Assembly: GCF_022234545.1 (NCBI RefSeq)
Contig: NZ_JAIEUI010000017.1
Span: 62,001 to 126,000, forward strand
DNA from: Paenibacillus piscarius
GTDB lineage: Bacteria; Bacillota; Bacilli; Paenibacillales; Paenibacillaceae
Reading direction: 5' to 3'
DNA: 64,000 nt
The notes beneath the pieces are model-generated. The model searched no databases. It had not been told where the DNA came from and saw nothing but the letters and a program-made list of their open reading frames with translations. The position numbers and the translations under genes were made by a program. Positions 8,360-16,043 of this stretch are shown piece by piece. Each line of letters starts with the position of its first letter. Within the stretch, counting starts at the first letter, position 1.

Positions 8360-8660
8360 GTTCTCCGCTGCAGAGGCAGTATGGACTTCGAAGCTCAAGG
8401 ATGTATATGGAGAAACAGTAGAACTGGAAGATGAGCAGGGGAAGTCTTCCGTTTACGATATTATTGCCGAATTTGCTGTCGGTGACCGTGCTTACGCTGT
8501 TCTGGCCGGCCCCGGGAGAGGCGCAGAGCCGGAGATTCTGCGCATCGTTGTCTCCCCGGACGGGCTGCCTGAGCTGGAGAGCATCATGGATGACGAAGAG
8601 TGGGAGGATGTTTCCGAGCTGTATGATGAGCTTACCCTTCCCTCTGAAGACAGCCAGTAG
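8352..8660 (+). CDS. DUF1292-like protein, second tandem copy
   Basis: This 102-residue acidic protein has the same length and general plan as the preceding DUF1292 gene: a beta-rich start (VELEDEQGKSSVYDIIAEFAVGDRAYAVLAG), a central RIVVSPDGLPELESI and the ending DDEEWEDVSELYDEL, which corresponds to NDEEWAIVEETFNTL in the first copy. It is therefore probably a diverged tandem paralogue. The ATG at 8352 overlaps the end of the first copy, with GGAG a few bases upstream. The function is unknown. A strong terminator follows at 8695. Confidence 0.82.
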   Translation: MAEFSAAEAVWTSKLKDVYGETVELEDEQGKSSVYDIIAEFAVGDRAYAVLAGPGRGAEPEILRIVVSPDGLPELESIMDDEEWEDVSELYDELTLPSEDSQ

Positions 8661-8694
8661 GTCAGCGGCAACTTCATCTAGCACGGGTACGGAA

Positions 8695-8722
8695 GAGGGC
8701 GGAATTTTTCCGCGCTCTTTTT
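8695..8722 (+). terminator. Terminator of the ireB-ruvX-DUF1292 operon
   Basis: GAGGGCGGAA (8695-8704) pairs with TTCCGCGCTC (8708-8717) with one G-U-type mismatch position, and a T run (8718-8722) follows. Confidence 0.85.
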
Positions 8723-8784
8723 GCTTATTTGCTGCACGCAGCATTCTGTATAGATTGAACTAAAAATTTAAGTTAAAGGAAAAG

Positions 8785-8912
8785 TGGCGGAGGGGAATTT
8801 TGGAACTGGAGGAGCGGTAGCGTCCGCCTTTGTATGCGGATTTCAACCCTTAATAACGGGATAAATTAAGAAATCTGCAGAAGGGCAGCGGCCGGAAGTC
8901 CAAAACTTCTCT
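8785..8912. repeat. Intergenic hairpin repeat element, copy 1
   Basis: This element of about 125 bp occurs again at 11124. Shared blocks include GCGGAGGGG, GGAACTG.AGGAGCG, GCGTCCGCCTTTGTAT and AGCGGCCG.AAGTCCAAA. The ends pair (TTTTGGA..CT with AGTCCAAAA) and an inner helix forms between GCGGATTTC (about 8837-8845) and GAAATCTGC (about 8870-8878). The inner helix differs from copy 2 at paired positions that change together. It lies in a gene-free stretch (8661-9033) with the operon terminator on one side and the mltG promoter on the other. No open reading frame of note crosses it. Confidence 0.75.
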
Positions 8913-8977
8913 GGAGTCACGGCTAATCCTAAAACCTAAAAACATTAGTTCAATTTATATAGGACTGAAAAAATAAG

Positions 8978-9006
8978 TTGAATTTTAGACAATACAATTT
9001 TATACT
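8978..9006 (+). promoter_or_regulatory. Sigma-A promoter of mltG
   Basis: TTGAAT (8978-8983), 17-base spacer, TATACT (9001-9006). It is 28 bases before the mltG start, leaving a short leader with a GTGAGG ribosome-binding site. Confidence 0.7.
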
Positions 9007-9033
9007 TTATAGTCGGAAAGTGAGGCGTAACAT

Positions 9034-10080
9034 TTGAAAGCCGTGATCCGCACTGTGCTGATCCTCATTCTTGTCCTGGTGCTCGCTGCCGGGGGAGGGG
9101 CATGGTACATTTGGAAGGGAATGCAGCCGGTAGAGCCCGCCGGGCCCGCCGTAACGGTAACTATAGAGAAGGGTATGGGCAGTGCGCAAATCGCCGATCT
9201 GCTGAAGCAGAAGGGTATTATCAGGAACAGTCTGTTCTTCAAGGGGTATCTGAAATGGGTGCAGGAGGGCTCAAGCTTCAAGGCGGGAACCTATAGCCTG
9301 AGTCCCGGCGACACCTATGATACGCTGATTAGCCGGATGAATGCGGGTGATGTTGTGAAGGAAGAGACAGTTGTATTCACCATCCCCGAAGGATATACCG
9401 CGGTCCAGGTGGCAGAGAAGCTCGCAGCGGCCTGGAACCAGAAGCCCGAGGTGTTCCTGCAATTGATCGATTCCGGCAAGGGGCTGGAAGCCGTAAGCAA
9501 GCTGGAAATCCCGGACAATCCGCAGCTGCGCCACCGGCTGGAGGGATATCTGTTCCCTGAGACCTATGAGCTGGCGAAGGACAGCACGCCGCAGGAGGTC
9601 ATCGAGGCCATGCTGGAGCAGCTCGTGAAGAAGCTGGATACCATTCCGGAATGGAGAGCGAAGCTGGCGAACCGGGGGCTTACACTCCATGAACTGCTGA
9701 CGGTGGCATCACTTGTGGAACGTGAAGTAGTTGTGGATAAGGAGCGCCCGCTGGTGGCCGGCATTATCTATAACCGCCTGGACAAAGGTCAGAAGCTGGA
9801 GATTGATGCTACCGTCCAGTATCTGCTGGACAAGCAGAAGGAACGGCTGTACGAGAAGGATCTGAAGGTAGACAGCCCTTATAACACGTATAAGCAGGCC
9901 GGCCTGCCGCCCGGGCCGATCAGCAGTCCCGGTCTGGCTTCCATCGAAGCGGCGATGACCCCGGAAATATCGGATTATTTCTTCTATGTGACCAAGAAGG
10001 ACGGTTCTCAGGGGCATCTGTTTGCAAAGACCTACAAGGAACATTTAGCCAATATTCAGAAAAGCAAGCAAAATCAATAG
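9034..10080 (+). CDS. mltG: Endolytic murein transglycosylase MltG
   Basis: This 348-residue YceG/MltG-family enzyme cleaves nascent peptidoglycan strands and is thought to set glycan chain length. One N-terminal membrane helix (about residues 5-25, IRTVLILILVLVLAAGGGAWYIW) anchors it, with the rest outside. A LysM-like module (about 35-110) precedes the catalytic domain. The conserved catalytic glutamate lies in ASLVEREVVVDKERP at about E229, followed by VAGIIYNRL and the DSPYNTY..AGLPPGPI signature. The start is TTG at 9034 with GTGAGG upstream. It corresponds to YrrL in Bacillus, in the same genomic order. Confidence 0.95.
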   Translation: MKAVIRTVLILILVLVLAAGGGAWYIWKGMQPVEPAGPAVTVTIEKGMGSAQIADLLKQKGIIRNSLFFKGYLKWVQEGSSFKAGTYSLSPGDTYDTLISRMNAGDVVKEETVVFTIPEGYTAVQVAEKLAAAWNQKPEVFLQLIDSGKGLEAVSKLEIPDNPQLRHRLEGYLFPETYELAKDSTPQEVIEAMLEQLVKKLDTIPEWRAKLANRGLTLHELLTVASLVEREVVVDKERPLVAGIIYNRLDKGQKLEIDATVQYLLDKQKERLYEKDLKVDSPYNTYKQAGLPPGPISSPGLASIEAAMTPEISDYFFYVTKKDGSQGHLFAKTYKEHLANIQKSKQNQ

Positions 10081-10131
10081 CAACAGGCGTAGAATGGTAT
10101 AGATGCGCTAGGCACAGGAGGTAACACAATC

Positions 10132-11064
10132 ATGAATAAAACACCGGAGCTGCTGGCGACAGCAGCTTCTCTGGAAGAAGCCGCGGCCTTACTGGATGCG
10201 GGGGCTACAGCTCTGCTGATCGGTGATGACCGCTTCGGAATGCGGCTGGCCGGGCACTTCACGCTGGAGGATACCGCAGCTGCTGTTAAGCTGGCTCATG
10301 GACGGGGCGGCAAGGTATACGCCAGCATCAACGGGCTGATTGCCAATTCCATGCTGGGGGAGCTTCCGGCTTATGTGAAGGCAATCGGGGACCTTGGAGT
10401 GGACGGCGTGGAGTTCGGAGACCCGGCTGTGCTTGCGGCAGTGAAGGCGGAAGCGCCGGGGATGAAGCTGCACTGGAATGCGGAGATGACTTCAACCAAT
10501 TATGCTACAGCGAACTATTGGGGCCGCAAGGGGGCTTCACGGGTTGTATTGGCCCGGGAGCTCAATATGGATGAAATGACCGAGATGGTGCCGCATCTGG
10601 AGATCGAGGCCCAGGTGCAGGTGCATGGCATGACCAATATCTATCATTCCAAGCGCAAGCTGGTCGCAAGCTATATGACCCACCAGGGCCGGCCGAGTGA
10701 CGGCGGAAGCCTGGGCAAGGAGCGCGGGCTGTTCCTGATTGAAGCCGAGCGCCCGAATGAGAAGTTCCCGATCTATGAGGACGAGAACGGCACGCATATT
10801 ATGAGCTCGGATGACATCTGTATACTTGAAGATCTGCATTTCTTATTGAAGGCGGGTGTTCACAGCCTGAAGATTGAGGGACTGCTGAAGCCGGTAGCCT
10901 ACAATGTCGCAGTCGTTAAGGCATACCGTCACGCCATGGACGTATATGCCGCTGATCCCGAAGGATATGCCTTCGATGAGGCTTGGCTGGAGGAGATCCG
11001 GGCCTTACAGGACCAGGAGCGTGAGCTGTCATTCGGCTTCTTCTACAAAGAGCAGGTCTATTAA
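10132..11064 (+). CDS. trhP1: Peptidase U32 family protein, tRNA U34 hydroxylation (TrhP1/YrrN-like)
   Basis: This 310-residue U32-family protein matches Bacillus YrrN in length and position, ahead of a larger U32 partner. YrrN and YrrO (TrhP1/TrhP2) are needed for prephenate-dependent 5-hydroxylation of uridine 34 in tRNA. The TIM-barrel-like pattern includes VYASINGLIANSMLGELP and GVDGVEFGDPAVL. At the position of the U32 signature it reads VQVHGMTNIYHSKRKLVASYM, with no cysteines, as expected for the non-cluster-binding partner. The C-terminal SLKIEGLLKPVAYNVAVVKAYR is also conserved in the family. The ATG follows AGGAGG. The methyltransferase gene trmR, which sits between mltG and this gene in Bacillus, is absent here. 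Confidence 0.87.
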   Translation: MNKTPELLATAASLEEAAALLDAGATALLIGDDRFGMRLAGHFTLEDTAAAVKLAHGRGGKVYASINGLIANSMLGELPAYVKAIGDLGVDGVEFGDPAVLAAVKAEAPGMKLHWNAEMTSTNYATANYWGRKGASRVVLARELNMDEMTEMVPHLEIEAQVQVHGMTNIYHSKRKLVASYMTHQGRPSDGGSLGKERGLFLIEAERPNEKFPIYEDENGTHIMSSDDICILEDLHFLLKAGVHSLKIEGLLKPVAYNVAVVKAYRHAMDVYAADPEGYAFDEAWLEEIRALQDQERELSFGFFYKEQVY

Positions 11065-11123
11065 TATATAAAAAAGGTATTGTCTCAGCTCTTGCAAGGT
11101 TTTTCCGGCAACATAAGGGTTAG

Positions 11124-11246
11124 CAGCGGAGGGGGATTTGGAACTGTAGGAGCGAATGCGTCCGCCTTTGTATCCGGATGTTATCCGCTAAGTGGAATAA
11201 ACAAACATCTGGAGACAACAGCGGCCGAAAGTCCAAATTCACCGCA
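11124..11246. repeat. Intergenic hairpin repeat element, copy 2
   Basis: This is the second copy of the element seen at 8785, in the same orientation. The end helix pairs ATTTGGA..CT with AGTCCAAAT. The inner helix is CCGGATGTT (about 11173-11181) with AACATCTGG (about 11204-11212). Compared with copy 1, three base pairs are replaced by other pairs and a central G-U pair is kept. It fills most of the gap between trhP1 and trhP2, so if these genes are co-transcribed it lies within the message. Confidence 0.75.
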
Positions 11247-11312
11247 GCAGCGTTTATACCCGATGTTAGTCTTTTATCTTGCACAAGATGAGACACAGAA
11301 AGGAGAACAGGA

Positions 11313-12635
11313 ATGGGAACTATGACGAAGCCCCAATTCAAGGGCAAGCGTTACCGTCTGGACAAACCGGAGCTCCTGGCTCCGGCAGGAAACCTGGAGA
11401 AATTGAAATTCGCCGTGCATTATGGTGCGGATGCAGTATATATCGGAGGACAGAAATACGGCTTGCGCTCGGGGGCGGATAACTTCACCTTCGAGGAAAT
11501 GCGCGAGGGCGTGGAATTTGCAAAGAAATACGGGGCTAAGGTATTCGTCGCTACCAATATTTACGCGCACAATGAAGATATCGCCGGCATCGAAGAATAC
11601 CTGCGCAATCTGTATGAGGCCGGCATCGCGGCTATTATTGTTGCCGATCCGGTGATTGTGGATACTGCCCTCCGTCTGGTGCCGGGCCTGGAGGTGCATC
11701 TCAGCACCCAGCAGTCCACGCTCAACTGGCAGGCTGTCTCCTACTGGAAGCAGGAAGGGCTGCCGCGGGTCGTGCTGGGCCGGGAGACCAGCCTGGAAGA
11801 GATTGCGGAGATTAAGCAGCATGTGGATATCGAGATTGAGAGCTTCATCCACGGAGCGATGTGCTCCTCTTACTCCGGCCGATGTGTGCTGTCCAACCAC
11901 TTCACTGACCGCGACTCCAACCGCGGAGGCTGCTGCCAGTCCTGCCGCTGGAAGTATGATCTGTTCGAGGATGCCCGTCCGGAAGGAACATGGGTATCAG
12001 AGGAGGAGCAGGCGGATGCGCCTCAGGCTCTGCAGCCAGGAGTTACCCAGCTGCCGCTGCACCAGCCGGAGGACAATCCTTTTACCATGGGGTCTAAGGA
12101 TCTCTGTATGCTGGAGAGTATTCCTGACCTGATCGAAGCCGGAATCGACAGCTTCAAGATCGAAGGCCGGATGAAATCCATTCATTACGTGGCAACTGTT
12201 GTGAATGCCTACCGTAAGGCCATTGATGCGTATATGGCGGACCCGGAAGGGTATGTGCTGCAGCCGGAATGGCTGGAGGAGCTGCAGAAGGCGGCGAACC
12301 GTCCGCTGAACACGGGCTTCTTCTACGATACGCCGGATCACGAGGATCATATCTATGAGCCGGAGGAGAAGGCGGCTCCTTATGATTTTGCCGGTCTGGT
12401 GCTGGAGTACGATGCAGAGAGCGGCACGGCGCTGGTTCAGCAGCGTAATCACTTCAAGCCGGGGCAGGAAGTCGAGTTCTTCGGCCCGGATCACACCTCC
12501 TTCAAGCAGACAGTAGGCGAGCTGTGGGATGAGAACGGCAATCCGCTGGATGCGGCCCGCCATCCGCTGCAGCGGGTGCGTCTGAAGGTGGAGCAGCCTG
12601 TAGCTTATTTCGATATGATGCGCAAACGTAAATAA
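11313..12635 (+). CDS. trhP2: Peptidase U32 family protein, tRNA U34 hydroxylation (TrhP2/YrrO-like)
   Basis: This 440-residue partner of the preceding gene carries the full U32 signature: IESFIHGAMCSSYSGRCVLSNHF, followed by GGCCQSCRWKYDL. The cysteines of this region probably bind an iron-sulfur cluster. The SMKSKDLCM-type segment is present as GSKDLCMLESIPDLIEAGIDSFKIEGRMKS. A C-terminal beta-barrel domain (about residues 350-435, GLVLEYDAESGTALVQQRNHFKPGQEVEF) matches the YrrO architecture. Together with TrhP1 it is expected to install 5-hydroxyuridine at tRNA position 34. The start follows AAAGGAGAACAGG. In Bacillus udk and greA follow; here a terminator and a chemoreceptor gene follow instead. 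Confidence 0.9.
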   Translation: MGTMTKPQFKGKRYRLDKPELLAPAGNLEKLKFAVHYGADAVYIGGQKYGLRSGADNFTFEEMREGVEFAKKYGAKVFVATNIYAHNEDIAGIEEYLRNLYEAGIAAIIVADPVIVDTALRLVPGLEVHLSTQQSTLNWQAVSYWKQEGLPRVVLGRETSLEEIAEIKQHVDIEIESFIHGAMCSSYSGRCVLSNHFTDRDSNRGGCCQSCRWKYDLFEDARPEGTWVSEEEQADAPQALQPGVTQLPLHQPEDNPFTMGSKDLCMLESIPDLIEAGIDSFKIEGRMKSIHYVATVVNAYRKAIDAYMADPEGYVLQPEWLEELQKAANRPLNTGFFYDTPDHEDHIYEPEEKAAPYDFAGLVLEYDAESGTALVQQRNHFKPGQEVEFFGPDHTSFKQTVGELWDENGNPLDAARHPLQRVRLKVEQPVAYFDMMRKRK

Positions 12636-12650
12636 TCCGCTTACAATCCG

Positions 12651-12686
12651 AGGGATGTCCGTTTACAATGGGACATTCCTTTTTTA
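12651..12686 (+). terminator. Terminator of trhP2
   Basis: AGGGATGTCC (12651-12660) pairs with GGACATTCCT (12671-12680), including one G-U pair, followed by a T run to 12685. Confidence 0.8.
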
Positions 12687-12752
12687 TATGCCATTTGACT
12701 TATGCATTTCGACAAATATTATGAAATATTGAAGCAAAATATCTAAAAATGC

Positions 12753-12780
12753 TAAGAAATATGAGTCTTTGTGCCGATAT
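12753..12780 (+). promoter_or_regulatory. Sigma-D-like promoter of the chemoreceptor gene
   Basis: TAAG (12753-12756), a 16-base spacer and GCCGATAT (12773-12780). The -10 element is the exact Bacillus sigma-D (motility sigma factor) consensus and the -35 differs by one base. Chemoreceptor genes are classic members of this regulon. Confidence 0.7.
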
Positions 12781-12787
12781 ATATGTC

Positions 12788-12802
12788 AGTTAACGCTTAC
12801 AT
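12788..12802 (-). promoter_or_regulatory. CcpA-type cre site at the chemoreceptor promoter
   Basis: On the reverse strand ATGTAAGCGTTAACT fits the consensus WTGNAANCGNWNNCW at every position. It begins eight bases downstream of the sigma-D-like -10 element, a position suited to catabolite repression. Confidence 0.6.
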
Positions 12803-12838
12803 ACGTCTTCTAATCTAAGGGATAGGTAGGGTGAGGTA

Positions 12839-15094
12839 ATGGAGGCTCCAGATCCGGAAAGTAAGAGAGACAAACTGAAGGAGAGAAGGATTAAAGTGGC
12901 AAAAAACAACAAAAAGCCAAAGACTGTACAGAAGACCGAGGCAGGGAGTAAAAACGATTCACAAAGTGTAAAGCAAATCGAGCAAAAGAGCGGCTTCAAG
13001 GGCGTGTTAAACGGCTCATTACGTCAGGTGAAGAGAGTGAACCCGATGAAGTCTGTCGGGGTGAAGCTGTTTCTGATCTTTTTATCCTCCATTGTAGTTG
13101 TAGTGTTATTCTTGGGGTTCCTGTCGTTTAACAAAGCCAAGAATACAATCAAAGACAATGTTGCTGAAGCTAACCGGCAGACGATTATTCAGACCTCGGA
13201 GAAGCTTGATATTACTCTGAAGCAATATGAGAATCTGGCGCTTCAGCTCTATTTCGATACACAGATGCAGGCTACACTGACTGAATTGTCCACAGCGAAG
13301 AACAGCTATGACAGCTTCGTAGCTACGGATGCGATCAGCAAGAAGCTGTCCAGCCAGACAACCACTGATGCGAATATTGTCGCTATTTCGCTCATTCCGC
13401 AGGATCCGAAGATGGCGATTATCTCCAGCGGAAGCTCCGGCTTCGATGAGGATGATCTGCGTGACCAGGAATGGTTCAAGAAGGTAGTCGAGAACTCTTC
13501 GACCTATGAACCTTATTATACAGCGGAGGCCAAGGCCGCTCAGAACTATTGGTTCCCGACGGCCGTTGCGGGCAGCGGCGGGAAGAATATTGCCATGGTG
13601 AGAACGCTGAAGAACCTGGGCTCCAATGCTACTTATGTAGTGATGCTGGAGCTGAAGAGCAGCCTTCTCGAAGAAGCGTTCAAGAGTGTGCAGCTAGGCG
13701 ATGGCTCACGGATTCAGCTGGTGGCCCCGGATGGAATGGTAGTCGCTTCCTCGCAGCCGGAGGAGGACGGGCAGGCCTCGGCGCTGGCCTTCATTAAGGA
13801 CAGCAAGCAGAACAATGAGAGCAAAGAGGCCAAGGATGAGAATGGCAAGGATATCCTTGCGGTCTACAATCCGATGCAGAAGGCAGACTGGAAGCTTGCA
13901 GGCGCAGTGCCTACAGGGGAGCTGGTTCAAGCGGCGACGCCGATTCTCACCACTACCTTCTTGGCTGCCGGAGTTGCAGCACTGCTGGCTATTCTGGTCG
14001 GCTTCTGGATGGTGCAGCTGATCGCCAAGCCGCTGGCCCGTCTGAAGGATCTGATGCTGAAGGGCTCCGAAGGCGATCTGAGCGTCCGCACCGAGTTCGT
14101 CTCCAAGGATGAGATCGGCCAGCTGTCGGCTTCGTTCAACCTGATGATGGAACGGATTACCGATCTGGTCGCGCAGACGAATGATACGGCCCGCGAGGTG
14201 CTGGAAACCGCCGGCGAGCTTGGTGAGGCCTCCCGAAAGACAGCTATTTCAGCCAAAGAGATTGCTGCTGCTACAGAAGAGATTGCCGGAGGGGCCGGAA
14301 GTCTGGCCCAGGAGGCAGAACGCGGCAATGAGCTGACCGATCTGATCGGTACGCAGATGCAGAGCGTGATTGCGGCGAATGCCGAGATGGATCAGGCTGC
14401 CCGCGGTGTCGGCGAAGCCAGCGGCCAGGGAGCGACGCAGCTGGAAGAGCTGCTGGAGCAGACCGGACGCACCGGCGAGATGACTTCTGCCCTTGTGGAG
14501 AGAGTCAATAACCTGAAGGAAACGGTCTATTCCGTCATCAAGGTGCTGGATGTCATGAAGAATATTACCCAGCAGACGAATATTCTGTCGTTGAATGCTA
14601 CGATTGAGGCAGCGAGAGCAGGCGAAGCCGGCCGCGGCTTCATGGTTGTAGCCGGGGAAGTGCGCGAGCTTGCGGACCAATCCAAGCAGTCCATTGCCCT
14701 GGTGGCCGGAATTACGGACAAGATTATCGCTGAGATGGATGAGACGGTGGTGGTGCTCTCAGAGGTAGCTCCGCTGTTCAAGCAGCAGATGGCTTCCGTG
14801 AAGGACACCAGCGAGATCTTCGTATCGGTGAAGGGACAGATGGAAGACTTCATCACCAGTCTGGAGTCTGTTACCGGTGCAATCGACAGCCTGAACCATT
14901 CACAGGGCGTGCTGTCGGAGGCGATGGGGAATGTCAGTGCGGTCGCGCAGCAGTCCTCAGCCACCTCCGAAGAGGTAGCTTCCCTGAGCAGCGAGCAGCA
15001 GAATGTCAGCGACCATCTGGTATCGCTGTCCGGCAAGCTGGAGAGTGCTTCAACCCAGCTGGAGAGCAAATTGTCGCTGTTTACCATCAAATAA
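12839..15094 (+). CDS. Methyl-accepting chemotaxis protein (Cache-type)
   Basis: This 751-residue transmembrane chemoreceptor relays ligand binding to the CheA kinase. A basic, Lys-rich cytoplasmic N-tail (1-74) precedes helix 1 (about 75-98). A periplasm-side Cache-like domain of about 270 residues follows (includes SGFDEDDLRDQEWFKKVVE). Helix 2 is at about 368-393, then HAMP, then the long coiled signalling domain with the highly conserved tip QTNILSLNATIEAARAGEAG (about 579-598). The ATG at 12839 is used here; a GTG at 12896 preceded by GAAGG would remove 19 residues and is also possible. The protein is a close relative of the receptor at 29422. The ligand is unknown; the neighbourhood suggests a sugar signal. 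Confidence 0.93.
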   Translation: MEAPDPESKRDKLKERRIKVAKNNKKPKTVQKTEAGSKNDSQSVKQIEQKSGFKGVLNGSLRQVKRVNPMKSVGVKLFLIFLSSIVVVVLFLGFLSFNKAKNTIKDNVAEANRQTIIQTSEKLDITLKQYENLALQLYFDTQMQATLTELSTAKNSYDSFVATDAISKKLSSQTTTDANIVAISLIPQDPKMAIISSGSSGFDEDDLRDQEWFKKVVENSSTYEPYYTAEAKAAQNYWFPTAVAGSGGKNIAMVRTLKNLGSNATYVVMLELKSSLLEEAFKSVQLGDGSRIQLVAPDGMVVASSQPEEDGQASALAFIKDSKQNNESKEAKDENGKDILAVYNPMQKADWKLAGAVPTGELVQAATPILTTTFLAAGVAALLAILVGFWMVQLIAKPLARLKDLMLKGSEGDLSVRTEFVSKDEIGQLSASFNLMMERITDLVAQTNDTAREVLETAGELGEASRKTAISAKEIAAATEEIAGGAGSLAQEAERGNELTDLIGTQMQSVIAANAEMDQAARGVGEASGQGATQLEELLEQTGRTGEMTSALVERVNNLKETVYSVIKVLDVMKNITQQTNILSLNATIEAARAGEAGRGFMVVAGEVRELADQSKQSIALVAGITDKIIAEMDETVVVLSEVAPLFKQQMASVKDTSEIFVSVKGQMEDFITSLESVTGAIDSLNHSQGVLSEAMGNVSAVAQQSSATSEEVASLSSEQQNVSDHLVSLSGKLESASTQLESKLSLFTIK

Positions 15095-15125
15095 ACATCA
15101 GAGCCGTTCAGTATCTGAAGCAAGG

Positions 15126-15164
15126 GCGTCACGCAAGCCGAATAGGGCTGCGTGGCGCTTTTTT
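15126..15164 (+). terminator. Terminator of the chemoreceptor gene
   Basis: GCGTCACGCAAGCC (15126-15139) pairs with GGGCTGCGTGGCGC (15145-15158) with minor mismatches, followed by six T residues. Confidence 0.88.
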
Positions 15165-15223
15165 AGGTTGGCCTAAAATACAACTGAATGAAATCACAAT
15201 AAGCGGATAATATAAATCAGGTG

Positions 15224-15252
15224 TTGACAAGAAAGATGAATGTAACTATTAT
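15224..15252 (+). promoter_or_regulatory. Sigma-A promoter of the azoreductase gene
   Basis: TTGACA (15224-15229), 17-base spacer, TATTAT (15247-15252). The -35 is consensus. The -10 lies inside the first of two tandem dyads. Confidence 0.8.
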
Positions 15253-15278
15253 AATTACATGTAACTGAATTGGTTACA
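15241..15278. promoter_or_regulatory. Two abutting 19-bp dyads, probable repressor operators
   Basis: The pattern TGTAAC-N7-RTTACA occurs twice with no gap: 15241-15259 (right arm ATTACA, one mismatch) and 15260-15278 (right arm GTTACA, perfect). The first covers the -10 box and the second the start site, as expected for a repressor that binds cooperatively. The regulator gene is not in the window; MarR- or HxlR-type redox regulators commonly control azoreductases. Confidence 0.65.
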
Positions 15279-15313
15279 GACTGAAAAGTACATTATAAAG
15301 GATGGTATTAATA

Positions 15314-15952
15314 ATGGCAAAAGTACTATATATCACAGCTCACCCACATGATGAATCTAAGTCTTACAGTATGGCTGTCGGCAAAGCGTTCATTGAATCC
15401 TACAAAGAAGTAAATCCGCATGATGAAATTATTACTGTTGATTTGTACAAAGAGCATATCCCATATATCGATGCAGATGTATTTAGCGGCTGGGGGAAAC
15501 TCCGTTCAGGTACAGAATTTGGTCAATTACCAAAAGAGGAACAAGCAAAAGTATCACGTCTTGCTGAATTATCTGATCAATTTATCGATGCCGATAAATA
15601 TATATTTGTAACACCTTTTTGGAACTTCTCATATCCGCCCGTTATGAAAGCTTATATTGATGCGGTCTCCGTAGCCGGGAAATCGTTCAGATATACTGAG
15701 GAAGGACAGCCTGTGGGGCTTTTGACAGATAAAAAGGCATTACACATTCAAGCGCGCGGCGGGTTTTACTCCGAAGCACCGGCCTCGGAACTTGAAATGG
15801 GGCACCGTCATCTCCAGGTCATGATGAATTTCTTTGGCGTCCCGTCTTTTGAAGGGTTATTCGTTGAGGGTCATAATAAAGCCATAGATAAAGCTCAGGA
15901 AATTAAAGAAAATGCTATCCGCCGTGCACAAGATCTTGCCCAGACGTTCTAA
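15314..15952 (+). CDS. FMN-dependent NADH-azoreductase (flavodoxin-fold quinone reductase)
   Basis: This 212-residue cytoplasmic flavoprotein of the AzoR family reduces quinones and azo compounds with NADH, detoxifying electrophiles. The start MAKVLYITAHPHDESKSYSMAVGKAF holds the phosphate-binding loop for FMN. The segment PFWNFSYPPVMKAYIDAVSVAGKSFRYTEEGQPVGLLTDKKALHIQARGG is the family hallmark (P.WNF..P...K.YID). An upstream in-frame ATG (15302) is less likely, since AAAGGATGG precedes the ATG at 15314. Codon use is visibly more A/T-rich than in the neighbours, which hints at transfer. A DsbA-like gene follows in the same direction. Confidence 0.92.
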   Translation: MAKVLYITAHPHDESKSYSMAVGKAFIESYKEVNPHDEIITVDLYKEHIPYIDADVFSGWGKLRSGTEFGQLPKEEQAKVSRLAELSDQFIDADKYIFVTPFWNFSYPPVMKAYIDAVSVAGKSFRYTEEGQPVGLLTDKKALHIQARGGFYSEAPASELEMGHRHLQVMMNFFGVPSFEGLFVEGHNKAIDKAQEIKENAIRRAQDLAQTF

Positions 15953-16043
15953 TGACTATACATGGCGGGAACAAGGGAACTAAACAAACACTTTGTAGTT
16001 GTTGGTGAGCGAGTCAGCAAAAACTGATTTGGAAGGAGTCCTC

